Shown here piece after piece: positions 1 to 10,727 of a stretch of 64,000 nt of DNA. A program made the position numbers and the translations under genes. Position 1 is the stretch's first letter. The number at the start of each line of letters is the position of its first letter. Source of the stretch: Elsinoe arachidis (Eukaryota; Ascomycota; Dothideomycetes; Myriangiales; Elsinoaceae). The DNA lies in the NCBI GenBank assembly GCA_013372555.1, contig JAAPAX010000004.1, positions 2,170,001 to 2,234,000 on the forward strand, written 5' to 3'. A model generated the notes under the pieces. The model made no database searches and was not told where the DNA came from. It saw only the letters and a list, made by a program, of their open reading frames with translations.

Positions 1-437
1 GTGCTTTGCCGAGAGTAGCCATTTCTTTGAAGGCTTCGAAGCGTGGGCCGGAGAACGGGGCGTCGAGGGGAATGATGGGGTTGCCGGCGGCTTCGAGGTG
101 GGTGTAGTCAACCATGACCTGAGCAGTGTTAGAAGGTCGGCCGGAGAGCTTGAGTGCTGGAAAGAAGTTGCTCACGTTGCCCGACAAAATGATGCCGAAC
201 TCGGCTTCACCCCATCGCCGGTACAGGTTGATAAGCTCTGGTGAAGGGATGCCTCGATTTTCGTGCACCTTGGGGTCCCAGGACGCGAGACGCTCGCTCA
301 TGGCACCTTTAAGGAATCGATTCGGGGCACTATGGAGTGTCAGGTGGAACATCTTTGAATCACCATCAGATTCACCTTCGCCCCGAAAACTCGAATTTGA
401 GAGGGGCTCCCAAGGGAGACGCATCGATGTTCGCCAT
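1..437 (-). CDS. NADH:flavin oxidoreductase, old yellow enzyme family (5' part only)
   Basis: FMN-dependent ene-reductase of the old yellow enzyme family, which reduces activated C=C bonds with NAD(P)H. Only the N-terminal part is present; the gene runs off the left edge. The start is the ATG at 437-435 and two introns are inferred: 375-330 (46 nt) and 175-119 (57 nt, branch TTCTAAC). Splicing gives one frame of about 110 residues. It includes NRFLKGAMSE, the segment that opens the beta-barrel and flavin site in fungal members, then the GEAEFGIILSGN and DYTHLEAAGNP blocks. Without splicing the frame is interrupted. It is divergent to the HhH-GPD gene, with 543 bp between the starts. The family is clear from the motifs; the substrate is unknown. 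Confidence 0.82.
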
Positions 438-980
438 GATTTCCTTGCCGGAAAGGTGATAGAGATTCTGAAGAACAGCAAATCAAAGGACTCAAGGGAA
501 ATAAAATGTATGCAAACACTTTATACTACCAGCAAGCGATATGCCCTCCTGCGTTGACGGATTTGTAAGCCCTCCTGCATTAACGAATTTGTAAGCATAG
601 CCGAGGTAGTCTCTCATTCCAGAGACGGTCAAGTTTCATGCAAGCGAGGTCGAAAATCGTGCATCAGACAAGCATATGTCAAGATGCCATGGAATGATGG
701 AAGGATACGTGGATGGAGGAAATGAAATACCAGGATGTAGGTTGTGTCAGGGCACCGGCTCAGTGCCGTGATGAGATGACGTTCCACATGGAGCTTTCCA
801 GCGCTTGTGAGCTCAAAGCTGCCAGCCACTTTCTCTTTGCGCCGTTTCACCTCGACACTTTCCACTACCACTTTTACATTTGTTTACACGCGCGTACAAT
901 CCTTAGTCAACATCTTCAGCTGTTTCGTCGGTCACGTTATCCATTGGACGTCCACTTGAAGCACAAACACCTTTGCGACA
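438..980. promoter_or_regulatory. divergent intergenic region
   Basis: Shared upstream region between two divergent genes. It holds a 26-bp direct repeat (545-596). Short open frames here show no protein-like character. I see no TATA box or factor site that I would defend. Confidence 0.5.
545..596. repeat. tandem 26-bp direct repeat, two copies
   Basis: Two adjacent 26-bp units, 545-570 and 571-596, differ at three positions. All three are G in the first copy and A in the second, so the only divergence is G to A transition. Confidence 0.85.
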
Positions 981-2033
981 ATGCCCCCCAAAGGCAGCAA
1001 GAAGGGCGCGAAGCCAGCCCCTGCGAAGAAGGCTGAGGAGGAGCCTGCGAAGGTCGAGTCTGAGGTCAATGGCGAGACTAAAGCTGAAGAGCCTGAGAAG
1101 AAAGAGGAGGCTGAAGCTCCTGCTCCAGATCCCGAGAAGCAGGAACCTAAGGAGGAAAAACCCCCCGAAGCCAACGGCACCAAGTCCAGCAAGAAGCGCA
1201 AGACGGAGGACACACAGAAGGAGCCGTCAAAAGCTTCGCGACGTTCTTCACGAGGTGCGCCCAAGACATCGGCTTCCTCGGTCCAGCTTATCAACTACCT
1301 ACTCTCACCCTCTGCTCTCGAGCTCTGCCGACCAGACGACGAGGCTCAGGACATCTCCTCCCGAGGGAAGGATATCAAGACTTACAGCGGCTCCGAGCTT
1401 TCACCGTTCGAAGAGCTACTCTGCGCCATCGTCTTGTCCCGACCAATCTCACACCGCCTCGGCCTGCGCACGATTCGTACAATCCTCAACGACCCGTACA
1501 ACTTCACCACCCCAAAAGCTATCAGCGACGCCTCGACCGACAAGCGCCACCAGGCCATGTTCGACGCACGGACACAGCATAAGGACAAGACGGCGACTCA
1601 GATCGGCCTGGTTGCGCAAGTCATCTCAGAGAAGTTTGCCAGCAATGACACGGATACATCCCTCGAAGCAGTGCGGAAAGAGGCAGGCAAAGGATGGGAC
1701 GCCGAGCGAGACATACTGCAGAAGGAGATCAAGGGACTTGGAAAGACGGGGTTGGACATCTTCTTCCGGCGGGTGCAATGGTTGTGGGAGGAAGCTTATC
1801 CGTTCGTCGATGAGCGGACGGCAAGGGGGATTGAGAAGCTGGGGCTGCCCAGGGACGCGGAGGGACTGAGGAAGGCCATTGATGAGAATTGGAAGGAGAT
1901 CAAGAAGGATGGCCTGCCAAAGGACGAGAAGCAGGCGAAGCGGAGGGCATTTGTGGTTGTGTGTGAGAGAGCGACGAGTGCCGATCTGGAGGGCAAGGGT
2001 GAGGCGTTGGTTGAGGCTGCTGCTGGATCATAG
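981..2033 (+). CDS. HhH-GPD-like base-excision repair protein
   Basis: Intronless gene for a 350-residue protein. Residues 1-95 are a Lys/Glu/Pro-rich low-complexity tail with nuclear-type basic runs (KKRK near 71). Residues about 105-300 look like a divergent HhH-GPD DNA glycosylase fold. A helix-hairpin-helix with GLGKTG lies at 252-257, and PFVDERT at 274-280 places an Asp (277) where the family has its catalytic Asp. The Lys of bifunctional glycosylases is shifted, and no C-terminal Cys cluster for an iron-sulphur centre is present, so a monofunctional or non-catalytic role is possible. The start is the first ATG of the frame, in context GACAATGCC. The fold assignment is inferred from motifs. 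Confidence 0.68.
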   Translation: MPPKGSKKGAKPAPAKKAEEEPAKVESEVNGETKAEEPEKKEEAEAPAPDPEKQEPKEEKPPEANGTKSSKKRKTEDTQKEPSKASRRSSRGAPKTSASSVQLINYLLSPSALELCRPDDEAQDISSRGKDIKTYSGSELSPFEELLCAIVLSRPISHRLGLRTIRTILNDPYNFTTPKAISDASTDKRHQAMFDARTQHKDKTATQIGLVAQVISEKFASNDTDTSLEAVRKEAGKGWDAERDILQKEIKGLGKTGLDIFFRRVQWLWEEAYPFVDERTARGIEKLGLPRDAEGLRKAIDENWKEIKKDGLPKDEKQAKRRAFVVVCERATSADLEGKGEALVEAAAGS

Positions 2034-2847
2034 AAGTATGAATGGAAGCCAGAAGTAAGACTTGTATAGCTAGTTGATATCTCCAGCAAGTCGATAATGA
2101 TGAGTGGTCTTACCAGACGCAAATTCAAGTCCAATGTATAGAGATGCCCAGCCTAGGTGACCCACCCAATAGAGTTGTATGTCAAGCTCCTGGCCAAGTC
2201 CGCGAAAATGCTTGTCATTCAGCCAGCGATTCAGGATCTCGACAACACGTGGATGGAAAGAATTACGCGTCACAATCCTCACGACTGCATTGACATTGCA
2301 CCATGATATTGTATAATCACTGAAAGGTCCAGATGTTTCTTCGATAACGAGCACGTGTAGTTCAGCCCTGCCGTGGTTGTTGCCGCTCTTCCGTGAGCCG
2401 CTGCGTTGAAAAGTTTTGCGTTTTGGGCTGGCCAGAAGTCAATGACAGGCATGTATTCTGTTTCGCGCCATACGTGCAGTCATTCGCCTAGCATGATAAG
2501 ACAGCTCAAGTAGAGTGATGGAGTCTGAGCATGGCTATCCATCCATGTCTACCACTTCTAGACGTTCAAGACCAGGCAGCTCTGTAGCACCTTCTGACGC
2601 CACCGACGCATGTCGACGACGATGGTCGGCTTCCCCGTCCGAGCGCAGATCGATCCCACCCAAAATAGTCTGGTACCAATCAGATGCTTGACTTCCAACT
2701 TGCAGATCTTCTGACAGTAGCGTGCCCTTTATGTGCTGACGGCTCCTCGAACTGACGTCTGTTAACTTTTTGACTTGACAACCTCTCTAACACTCTCCGT
2801 AAGTTGTACTCCTCTACCACAGCGAGCTCCCTCGCTTTTCAAAGAAG
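2034..2847. other. intergenic region
   Basis: Contains the 3' end of the HhH-GPD transcript and the promoter of the transporter. An open frame on the minus strand at 2070-2354 has no recognisable features. Nothing else supported. Confidence 0.5.
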
Positions 2848-4359
2848 ATGGCAACCCAGGATCCCTCAACCTCCACATCCCCAGATCCCGCCTCATCTCC
2901 AGACGATGCCCGCCGTGGCTCCTACGCTGCAACCCAAAAAGGCCGCTGGGAACGCCTCTGGCCTGTCATTGCCTGCGGCGCCGGTCTATTCAGCGATGGC
3001 TACCTCAATGGAGTGATCGGCAGCGTCAATACCCTCCTCGCCCGTATCTACCCCACCACCTACAAAACCAGCGCCGCCCAAGCCAACGTCTCCTCCATCA
3101 CCTTCGCCGGCACCGTCGTCGGCATGCTCCTCTTCGGCTGGACCTCCGACCACTACTCCCGCAAATGGTCCCTCTTCGTCTCCACCATCATCATCCTCAT
3201 CTTCGCCGCCCTCTCCGCCGGCTCCTACGGCGCCCACGGCTCCCAATCCGGCCTCTTCGCCGCCCTGACCGCCTACCGCTTCCTCACCGGCATCGGCATC
3301 GGCGGCGAATACCCCGCCGGCAGCGTAGGCTGCGCCGAATCCACCGGCGAACTCCCCTCGGGCACCCGCAACCGGTGGTTCATCCTCTTCACCAACGTGC
3401 AAATCGACCTCGGCTTCGTCGTCGCCGCCATCGTGCCCATGATCGTCGTCCTCGCCACAACCGAATCCCACCTCCGCGCCGCCTGGCGCATCTGCCTCGG
3501 GCTCGGCGTCCTCCCCCCCTTATCCCTGCTCTACCTCCGCCTCAAACTCTCCGAACCCGAAGCCTACAAACGCAACACCATGGCGCACACGCGCACGCCC
3601 TGGTCCCTCGTGACCAAATTCTACTGGCGCCGCCTCCTCATCGTCTCCCTCATCTGGTTCATCTACGACTTCTCCGCCTACTCGTTCGGCATCTTCAGCA
3701 GCACCATCGTGTCCAACCTGCTCGGCACGCAGACCGCGCTCTGGAAATCCTTCGGGTGGAACACGCTCATCACCTTCTTCTACATGCCCGGCTGTATCGC
3801 TGGCTCCTTCGTGAGCGACTGGATCGGCCCCAAGAAGACACTGGGCTACGGCGTCCTGGCCCAAGCCGTCGTAGGCTTCATAATGGCGGGGTGCTACGCC
3901 CTGTTGTCAAAGCCGGAAAACGTCGCCGGCTTCGTGGTCGTCTACGGCGTGTTCCTCTCTCTCGGCGAGCTCGGGCCGGGGGATAACATCGGCCTTGTAG
4001 CGAGCAAGACGTGCGCCACGGCCGTGAGGGGCCAGTACTATGGCATAGCGGCGGCATTGGGCAAGGTGGGGGCGTTTGTCGGCACGCAGGTGTTGAGTAT
4101 CCTGTACAATCGGTATGAGGAGACGGATCCGGTCAAGGCGGGGCAGTTGCCGTTTTTTATTAGTAGTGCGCTTTGTGTGGTTAGTGCCGGGTTGGCGTTG
4201 TTTTTGTTGCCGCATATTGGGCAGGATACGATTGATCGGGAGGATGAGGAGTTTAGGGCTTATTTGGGGAGGAATGGATATGATACTAGTCGGATGGGGT
4301 TGGGGGGGAGTACGGAAAGAATAGTGGAGGGGGAGGAGAAGGGGGAGAAGGATATTTAG
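2848..4359 (+). CDS. GIT1: MFS glycerophosphodiester (GIT1-type) transporter
   Basis: Intronless 503-residue major facilitator protein of the phosphate/glycerophosphodiester symporter group. About 12 membrane spans follow a 35-residue hydrophilic N-terminus. Group signatures are DGYLNGVIGS in span 1, GIGIGGEYPAGSVG near residue 150, and in the C-terminal half GELGPGDNIGL and RGQYYGIAAALGK. The last two are characteristic of Git1-like carriers of glycerophosphoinositol and glycerophosphocholine rather than plain phosphate permeases. Expected location is the plasma membrane. The start at 2848 sits in a good context (AAGATGGCA). Codons are strongly C-ending up to about 4100 and then turn G/T-rich. 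The stop lies 29 bp from the stop of the convergent drug antiporter gene. Confidence 0.88.
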   Translation: MATQDPSTSTSPDPASSPDDARRGSYAATQKGRWERLWPVIACGAGLFSDGYLNGVIGSVNTLLARIYPTTYKTSAAQANVSSITFAGTVVGMLLFGWTSDHYSRKWSLFVSTIIILIFAALSAGSYGAHGSQSGLFAALTAYRFLTGIGIGGEYPAGSVGCAESTGELPSGTRNRWFILFTNVQIDLGFVVAAIVPMIVVLATTESHLRAAWRICLGLGVLPPLSLLYLRLKLSEPEAYKRNTMAHTRTPWSLVTKFYWRRLLIVSLIWFIYDFSAYSFGIFSSTIVSNLLGTQTALWKSFGWNTLITFFYMPGCIAGSFVSDWIGPKKTLGYGVLAQAVVGFIMAGCYALLSKPENVAGFVVVYGVFLSLGELGPGDNIGLVASKTCATAVRGQYYGIAAALGKVGAFVGTQVLSILYNRYEETDPVKAGQLPFFISSALCVVSAGLALFLLPHIGQDTIDREDEEFRAYLGRNGYDTSRMGLGGSTERIVEGEEKGEKDI

Positions 4360-4388
4360 AAGAGATGTAGTTGAATGTATACTGAGGT

Positions 4389-5973
4389 CTATTGTGTCTG
4401 GTACTTGCTGCGTGCGCGGATCTGTTTGCCGTATTCGAAGAGAAGCCAGGGGCCTGGTAGTAGAGCTAACGTGATGAAACCGAGGACACTGGTTGCCCAT
4501 CCGGTCCCTAAACGCTCATAGACTGTGTTCACGTGAGTGATAGTCAACGTTGCCCAGAGGGACATGCTTACACAAAATCGAGAACAGCGGGAACGCCGCC
4601 GCGCAGCCATAGCGAGCCAGACCATTCGCCGCCGAAGCACTCGCCACGTTGCTCATGTGATATGTATCACCTAGATACTGCATCGAACTGATAAACAGCA
4701 TGATATTCGACCATCCAAACAGCACGATCGCCACGATAGGCGCTGCAGGATTAACACCTGCCCTCGCAGACCAGGCAAACCAGAAAAGGCTGATGGGTAC
4801 ACCGAGACTGCCGAACATCGCCGGGTAAAGTCTCAACTCCGCAGGTATCTGTGATCCCGAGAAGGTCTTGGCTCGGGGTCGATATAAGAGTCTATCGGAA
4901 ACGAGCATGCTCGCGCAACCGAGGACGCAGCCAAAAGCGATACCGAGGAAGACCAGACCACATTGGATTATCGTGAATCTGTATGCTGTTTGGAACACGT
5001 AAAAGAAGGCGCCGAAGAACATGAAGAGTGTGCCGAAAGTGCAGGCAATGTAGAGACAGAGATATCCGACGATGGGCTCGGTGACCATCATGTGAAGGGG
5101 ACGGAGCAGACCGATGGTGAGAAAGCGCTTAAGGATCAGTGATGGTGGGTCTCGTGGTGGAGGGGTGAGACCTAGAGTCTTCATGCGGCGGCGGATGAGG
5201 ATTGGATGGTAGCTTTCGCCTGGAAAGGGGAGGCAGAGTAAGCATACTGCAGCGAATATAGTGAGGGTGTATTGGATCCAGCGCCAGTCTTTTCCGTCGA
5301 CGATGAAGACACCTAGTACCGGGCTACATGGTCAGAGTTGTCGTGCGGATATGTGGGGTTACTCACCCAAGACCGGGCCCGAGAAATGGACTGAGGATGA
5401 AGACTGCGCTCGGAACTCCACGATTCACTGGTCGGTACACCTCGTTGATGATTCCAGATCCGACAGCAAGGACAGGTCCCCAGAAGAAGCCTGACAGAAA
5501 ACGCATTATGCAGAGTCCGACGAAGCTGTTGGTCAGGCCAGATCCGAGCGAGAAGAGTCCGCCAAATACCACAGCCATGACGAACACAGCTTGTCTACCA
5601 GCCGTTTCGGACAGAGGTCCTCCGACAATAGGTCCAAGACCGAGGGCGAGCACGTAGAGGGATAAGGGGAGGAAGGCGACCGTTCCAGACACTCCGAAAT
5701 AGTCAATCAGCTGAGATCGAGCTGGGCTGATGATCGACGTGCCGACGGAACTGGTAACTGTCAGTCTCTCAAAATACAGACCTCACATATGTCATACCAT
5801 GTGAAGCCTAGCATGGCTATATTTGCGCATTGTAGATTCTTCTTCCATCGTGGCCAATTATAAGGATTGTTGGCATCCTCCTCCCATTTCCAGTCATTTG
5901 GTTGGACTGTTTCTGTTGGTAGCGATTGAAGATCATGGGATTGCTTCTGATCCGACTCGATTGTCGTTGTCAT
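4389..5973 (-). CDS. MFS drug:H+ antiporter (DHA1 type)
   Basis: Membrane exporter of the 12-spanner DHA1 group, related to fungal polyamine and multidrug carriers. Four exons are inferred: 5973-5798, 5750-5367, 5323-4572 and 4522-4389. Introns are 47, 43 and 49 nt with CTGAC/TTGAC branch sites, and the exon sum is 1446 nt (481 residues). The N-terminus is hydrophilic, with NDWKWEEDANNPYNWPRWKK before span 1, typical of this family. Motif GPIVGGPLSETAGRQ covers spans 2-3, and DWRWIQYT precedes span 6. The C-terminal half has the family segments YLGDTYHMSNVASASAANG and GTGWATSVLGF. The substrate cannot be told from sequence. It is convergent with the GIT1-type gene. Confidence 0.88.
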
Positions 5974-6479
5974 AATGGACGTTCGGGGAATGTGTGTTGA
6001 TGCATGAGCTGGAGTTTAAGGAGAGTGGAACTACAATTAGGTCAACAGCGTTGCTTTTAAAGAATGTAGTGCTGTATAGTGATCACGAAACTGGGGTCAG
6101 GATTCGTTGCGGCGGTTTACTCATCTTCGGCCGTACCCAGCACTGAAGCGAAACAGAATCACAGTGTCGATCTGATGATGATGGAGTACGTACCTATCAT
6201 GACCTATGTGTCAAGATGTGAGTAAAACAATCGACCGCTCGCACTTCGATATGGTGAGGTTGAAGTAGTGTTGGTTACTCACGTCCAGAAGCTGTTCCCG
6301 TCTCCTGGGGTCCTCCACCTTCCCTTGAGCGATTCCTGCAAGTCCACCCTAGTGGTGGGACTTCATCGACATCGATACCCTATGCAATAGGGCTCTTTAG
6401 CACCTCCGCAAGGTGTGGTTGCTCCTTCCAGTTTGAGCAGTCTCCTTGGCGGGATCTGCACGCCGAAATTGTTAGCGTA
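5974..6479. other. promoter region and edge of RIP block
   Basis: Upstream sequence of the drug antiporter. Composition is normal until about 6480, where TA- and CTAG-rich RIP sequence begins abruptly. No terminal inverted repeat of the neighbouring element was found here. Confidence 0.5.
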
Positions 6480-6789
6480 AAGCCCAAAATCCAGACTTGT
6501 AATATCTCTTAGCCTTTTAGCCTTTTAGCTATCGTAATTCGTGTTATTAGTATAGTAGCCTTTAAAGCCTCTAGAGGTATAAGTGAATTAATAGAGGAGT
6601 TTAATAATAACGCTATCGTTGCTATAGCTATTGTAGCCCTTAGCTATTACCTCCTCTTTATAGTATAGACTCGAAGGCGTACTTAGAGAAGAGAGTTAAC
6701 TTGTCTAGCTAGTAATTACCCCTATAGGCGCTTTAATTAGATAGTAAGATCGTAGCTAAAGACGAAGTAGAGGTTCCGAACTTAATTTA

Positions 6790-7760
6790 TAAGGCTATAG
6801 GTAGTAGAGTTAGTAGATCTATTAGATATTAGCTAAATAGATTATCCTTATAGGATTAAGCTAAGGCTAGTAATAGCACTAGCTATAACTCTAGCGAGGC
6901 TAACTTTTGCTTATTAGTAGTATAAAATCTATAACTTCTTTAGTAAGAGTCTAGCCTATCTATCTATTATCTTTTATAAGGTTATAAAGTACCTTAACAC
7001 TAACTTCTAGTAGCTACTTAACTAGCATCTATAACTAGAGGATCGCTAGAGAATAAGGCCTTTAGTAAGGCTATAGCTACTATTAGTAGCGAGGCTATAA
7101 TCTTTAGTTTTATAGATAGTATCTTTAGGCATTTTCGAGTACTAGACTAGTAGTAAAGAGACTTCTATTCTAGCTACTATAAAGGGCATAGTATAAAGTT
7201 TTAAAGCGTAATAACGCTAGATAGTCTATTTAGTATATTAGCTAGACTAGAGGTTAAAAGCATAAACAACTAGAAGTTATATATACGCTCGGTTATACCT
7301 TAAAAGATAAAGACTTTAAACTATAGCTAAGAGAAGCACTTCTATCTATATAGCGATTTAGCCTATTACTACCTTACTAGTATTTAGGCTCCTCGAGTTA
7401 AGTATAAGAGCTTAAGGCTTATCTCGATTAAGAAGGCGCTATTTAATAAGAGGCTATCCTTAGTAAGGATTAAGATAGAGTATAGCTTTACTAATGTAAA
7501 GAATAACTAGAGCTATACTGCTTTTAAAGATAGACTATTAATTAGTTAGTAACCTCTTAGTCTCTTCTTTTAAGTAGCTATACTATTTAATAACCTATAA
7601 GCTTATATAAATAGTAGTAATTAGATATCTAAGCGCTTTAGCCTTACGCTACCGATAGTACACTAATATCTAAGATTAGAGATAGATAATTTTAAGGTAT
7701 AAGTATTAAAGAGGTTAAGATAGAGGTTTTCATAAGGCAATTTTAGTATTAGAGTACTAG
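6790..7760 (+). pseudogene. PIF/Harbinger-like DDE transposase, RIP-inactivated
   Basis: One frame stays in register through many TAG/TAA stops. Readable family landmarks in order are ARLTFAY followed by a WY pair lost to stops, SLAYLSIIFYKVIKYL, FIDSIFRHFRVLD (GT in the usual FIDGT motif altered, first catalytic Asp kept), RDFYSSYYKGHSIKF, LYSDLAYYYLTS (second Asp region), VRIKIEYSFTNVKNN (last acidic region), and a C-terminal block ending LFNNL. The order and spacing match DDE_Tnp_4 transposases of fungi. Changes such as G to S and W or Q to stop are all explained by C:G to T:A transitions. The 5' limit is uncertain. It is non-functional. Confidence 0.78.
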
Positions 7761-7829
7761 GTAAGGCTAAATTTAAGCTAGTTTTTAGCAAGGAAGATCT
7801 TTATTATATTAACTCTATTTTACAATTGC

Positions 7830-9110
7830 TAACTACTATTATAATTCTCTTCTTCTACTCTATACTCTCTAAAGCTTTTATTATTATTTATCTACTATAG
7901 AAGAGAAGGTAGCACTAGTTATATAAAGCTACTTTTGTTAGCTCTAGAGGAGTTCTTAGCGTTATTTACTAACCTAAAGCTATATACTCTACCTTAGTTA
8001 TACTAGTATAGAGGTTATATAGGTAGACGAGATTAATTAATCTTTTTAGTAAGTGTTAAGAGTATAGAGATTATACGTTTCTATAAGTTTTCTATCTTCT
8101 TAATATAGTCTTTTAAGATTTTAGTATTCTCTATAACTACCCTCTCTATCTCCTAGAGTTAGCTATCTTCTCTCTCTTATTATGTATTAAATTATTTAAA
8201 AAAAGTTATACTACTATAAAGAAAACTAATAGAGAGCTACTTCTATAGACTACTACTATTCTTAACTTCTTTTCTACTTTCTTTTCTACTCGGTTTTAGT
8301 GTTTATAACTACTACTCTTTACTAAGGGTATTAGTACTTAGAGTAGTAGGAGAATAAGTAAAGGTAGTATTATTACTCTTATCTTCTTTATTATTACTAT
8401 TCTCCTCTACCTCCTCGTTATCTAGATTGTTCTTAAAGAGGTTAAAGAGTATCTCTATAGCTCGCTTATTCTTTAGCTAAGACTCTATTATTACTAAGTA
8501 GTTATTAATCTAGTACTAGAGATCCTTATTAACGATACTACTAGTCTTCTTCCGACACTTCTTTTAGTTAATATTTAGTAGCTAATAGGTGTTAATAAAG
8601 TTATTAAGGTTCTACTTATAGTTACTAATGTTCTCTATACTACTTAGATTATTACTATACTATAAGTACTTCTTTATTCGATCGTTTATAAGCTCTTTAA
8701 AGTAGTAGTCTAATGTCTTTTACTTCTTACTTGTCTCCTTCTTCTACGCTACCTTTAAAAGAGACCCCTAAGTAGTATAGGACTCGTAATTCTCTAAGAA
8801 TAAGCCTATAGAGCTAGCTATATAGACTAGTAGCTTTAGCCTATCTATAGTCTATATTGTAGATTCTTTATTATACATGTTAACCGACTTATCTTTAGCT
8901 AAAGAAGTAAGAGTTTATAAGGCTTAAGAGTCTTCGAGATCGATAATAAGGCTACTAGATAGTTTAGTATACTTTCTTATACTAGTCTAACTTATATATT
9001 TTTTAGCTTTATTTATACTACCTTCTACTATACGCTTTCTCTTTGTTAATAGCTAAGGTGTTTAAGGTATATAAGAAGGCTCTTTACGAATAAACTAGAT
9101 ATTATTTAAG
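7830..9110 (-). pseudogene. second Harbinger-element ORF (unknown protein), RIP-inactivated
   Basis: On the minus strand one frame runs about 400 codons with only TAG/TAA interruptions. The N-terminal part is Lys/Arg-rich (RKRIVEGSINKAKKY), the middle contains LDYYFKELINDRIKKYL, and then an Asn/Glu-rich low-complexity stretch leads into a probable coiled coil. The position suggests the accessory protein that PIF/Harbinger transposons carry for DNA binding and nuclear import, but no Myb/SANT motif was seen, so the role is inferred from context only. Confidence 0.5.
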
Positions 9111-9235
9111 GCTATAGTAGTAGAGTTATAAAGGGGGGGGGTAAGCTTAATAGGCTACGTTATAAGTAAATTAACATACGAGGTTACCAAAAAACTACTC
9201 TAAGACGCGCTATACTAGATTCAACTATGAATTTA

Positions 9236-9273
9236 TACCACGCAGAGGCCTGCGTGGTACTACGTAGGCCTCT
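9236..9273. repeat. nested inverted repeats (hairpin)
   Basis: TACCACGCA (9236-9244) and TGCGTGGTA (9251-9259) form a perfect 9-bp stem around GAGGCC. The segment 9244-9259 also pairs with 9260-9273 (AGGCCTCT end), so two alternative hairpins overlap. It lies at the right border of the RIP block and may be a remnant of a transposon terminus. Confidence 0.7.
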
Positions 9274-10727
9274 ACACGGTGTGGACGAAGGTTTAACTAA
9301 TTGCTTATCATTTAAACTACTCTCGGAAGGAGCACCAGACCAGACCGCGCAATCTTGGCGCTGCTAAAGAGCCCTAATGCCGAATAGTGAACGATAGATT
9401 CCGACGAGCGTCGTCAATCCTATTGTGCGCAGCTGAAGATGCAGTTCCTCGCGGCACTTGTTTGTTTGATTACGGCAACGGGTAAACGCCATTGCGGGGT
9501 CAGGATTTGTATGAGACGCTTGCAGACGTGCTTGGCCATTCACCGATGACTCGCTGAAATGGGCATCGAAGAAGTCTTATCCGATGCAGAAGAGGGCATC
9601 CGCAAACACTATGCCATAGTGTTACTTAGGGCATAGGAAACGGAGGCGAGAATATGCCGAAATGACTCGCTGACCCACTTTGCTGGTGTATGAAAATCGG
9701 CATCAACAAGGGTACGAATGTGGCTATGGATGAAGCGTATGATGTGGGAAACACGAGACATGATCGAGAATGAAGGTGAGTCATCAGGCATTTTGGCGAG
9801 AAGAGCTAGATGGGCGTGCAGTGCCAGATGCTATTCTGAGGCCAGGCGGCGAAATGGTTCGGGGTCCACTCGCCACGACCCGTGCCGAATTGACTTCATC
9901 TCGACAACCTCCTGCTCCACTCAGCCCTGACACAACGCAATATTCTGAGAATCGCCATATGCCTGGATCGAACTTTCATGCCGGGACCACTATGTTCGGT
10001 CCTGGTATGGCCACTTCGGAGCCGCTGACACATGCCTGTAATGCAGCGTGTGACTGGGCTAATAAGGTATTGACATAGGACAAGCCCACCGGCAGGCTAG
10101 TGGTAGTGTAGAGATTACACCGTGCGACTTACAGTGTTCACAAGAGGTAGTGTATTCCGCAGGTTGGAAATGTTGTCCGGAGCACAGGTGCGATGTGAGC
10201 TGCTGTGGCTCGCCAATGCTCTGCCCGAGTGCCACGAATCCGCTCTCATGGACTTGCTGACAGTGACTCTCCTGATCTCTTGATAACATCTGACGGCACC
10301 AGGGCGACTGTAGCTGGCTGTCTCAAGGAGTGCCAGTATTCCGCTAATTCTCCAATTTATCGCATTGTCGGCGAGGCCTTCTCACTGCAGGGTACGAATC
10401 TCCTCCACATCGGCACTCGTCAGTGCTGGACCCGCTCTTGGCAGCAAGTATCAATTCCTTGTATGCACGAGGCATCACAGACTCTCCAATGGCGAACGCA
10501 CTGTTGACCACCTGTATCTACGTCGCACGAGTGGCTCTTTAGCCCCACCCTATTGACCGAGGATAAGTGTATTGCGAGGTTGTGTTATTAGAGCCGAGGG
10601 AAGGTAAGTCGGATTGTTTGAGATAAAGGCATCAGGGGGACCTATGGTCGAATGAGGACCTACCAACGCCGAATATATCAAACATTCGTCCTCACTCAAA
10701 GCAGTACAGCCACATACCTAGTTCCAA
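9274..10727. other. intergenic region, no supported gene
   Basis: About 1.45 kb of normal base composition between the RIP block and the FAD monooxygenase. Open frames of up to about 100 codons occur on both strands, but none has membrane, signal or domain character and they overlap each other. The last 100 bp are the likely monooxygenase promoter. Confidence 0.5.

Larger units (their letters stand above)
6480..9180. mobile_element. RIP-degraded PIF/Harbinger-like DNA transposon
   Basis: A 2.7-kb block in which CpA and TpG are nearly absent and TpA is in excess, while CpG persists. Two long frames can be read through stops of the kind RIP makes (TAG/TAA from CAG, CAA or TGG). One is a plus-strand DDE transposase of the PIF/Harbinger (DDE_Tnp_4) type; the other is a minus-strand second protein. 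They converge near 7.8 kb. PIF/Harbinger elements usually encode a transposase and a separate DNA-binding protein, which fits. The ends are approximate: I found no clear terminal inverted repeats or TWA duplication, though a palindrome lies just beyond the right edge (9236-9273). Confidence 0.75.

Noticed and set aside
2986..3471. 161-codon Gly/Glu-rich minus-strand frame in the GIT1-type gene
   Set aside because: Antisense shadow of C-ending codons.
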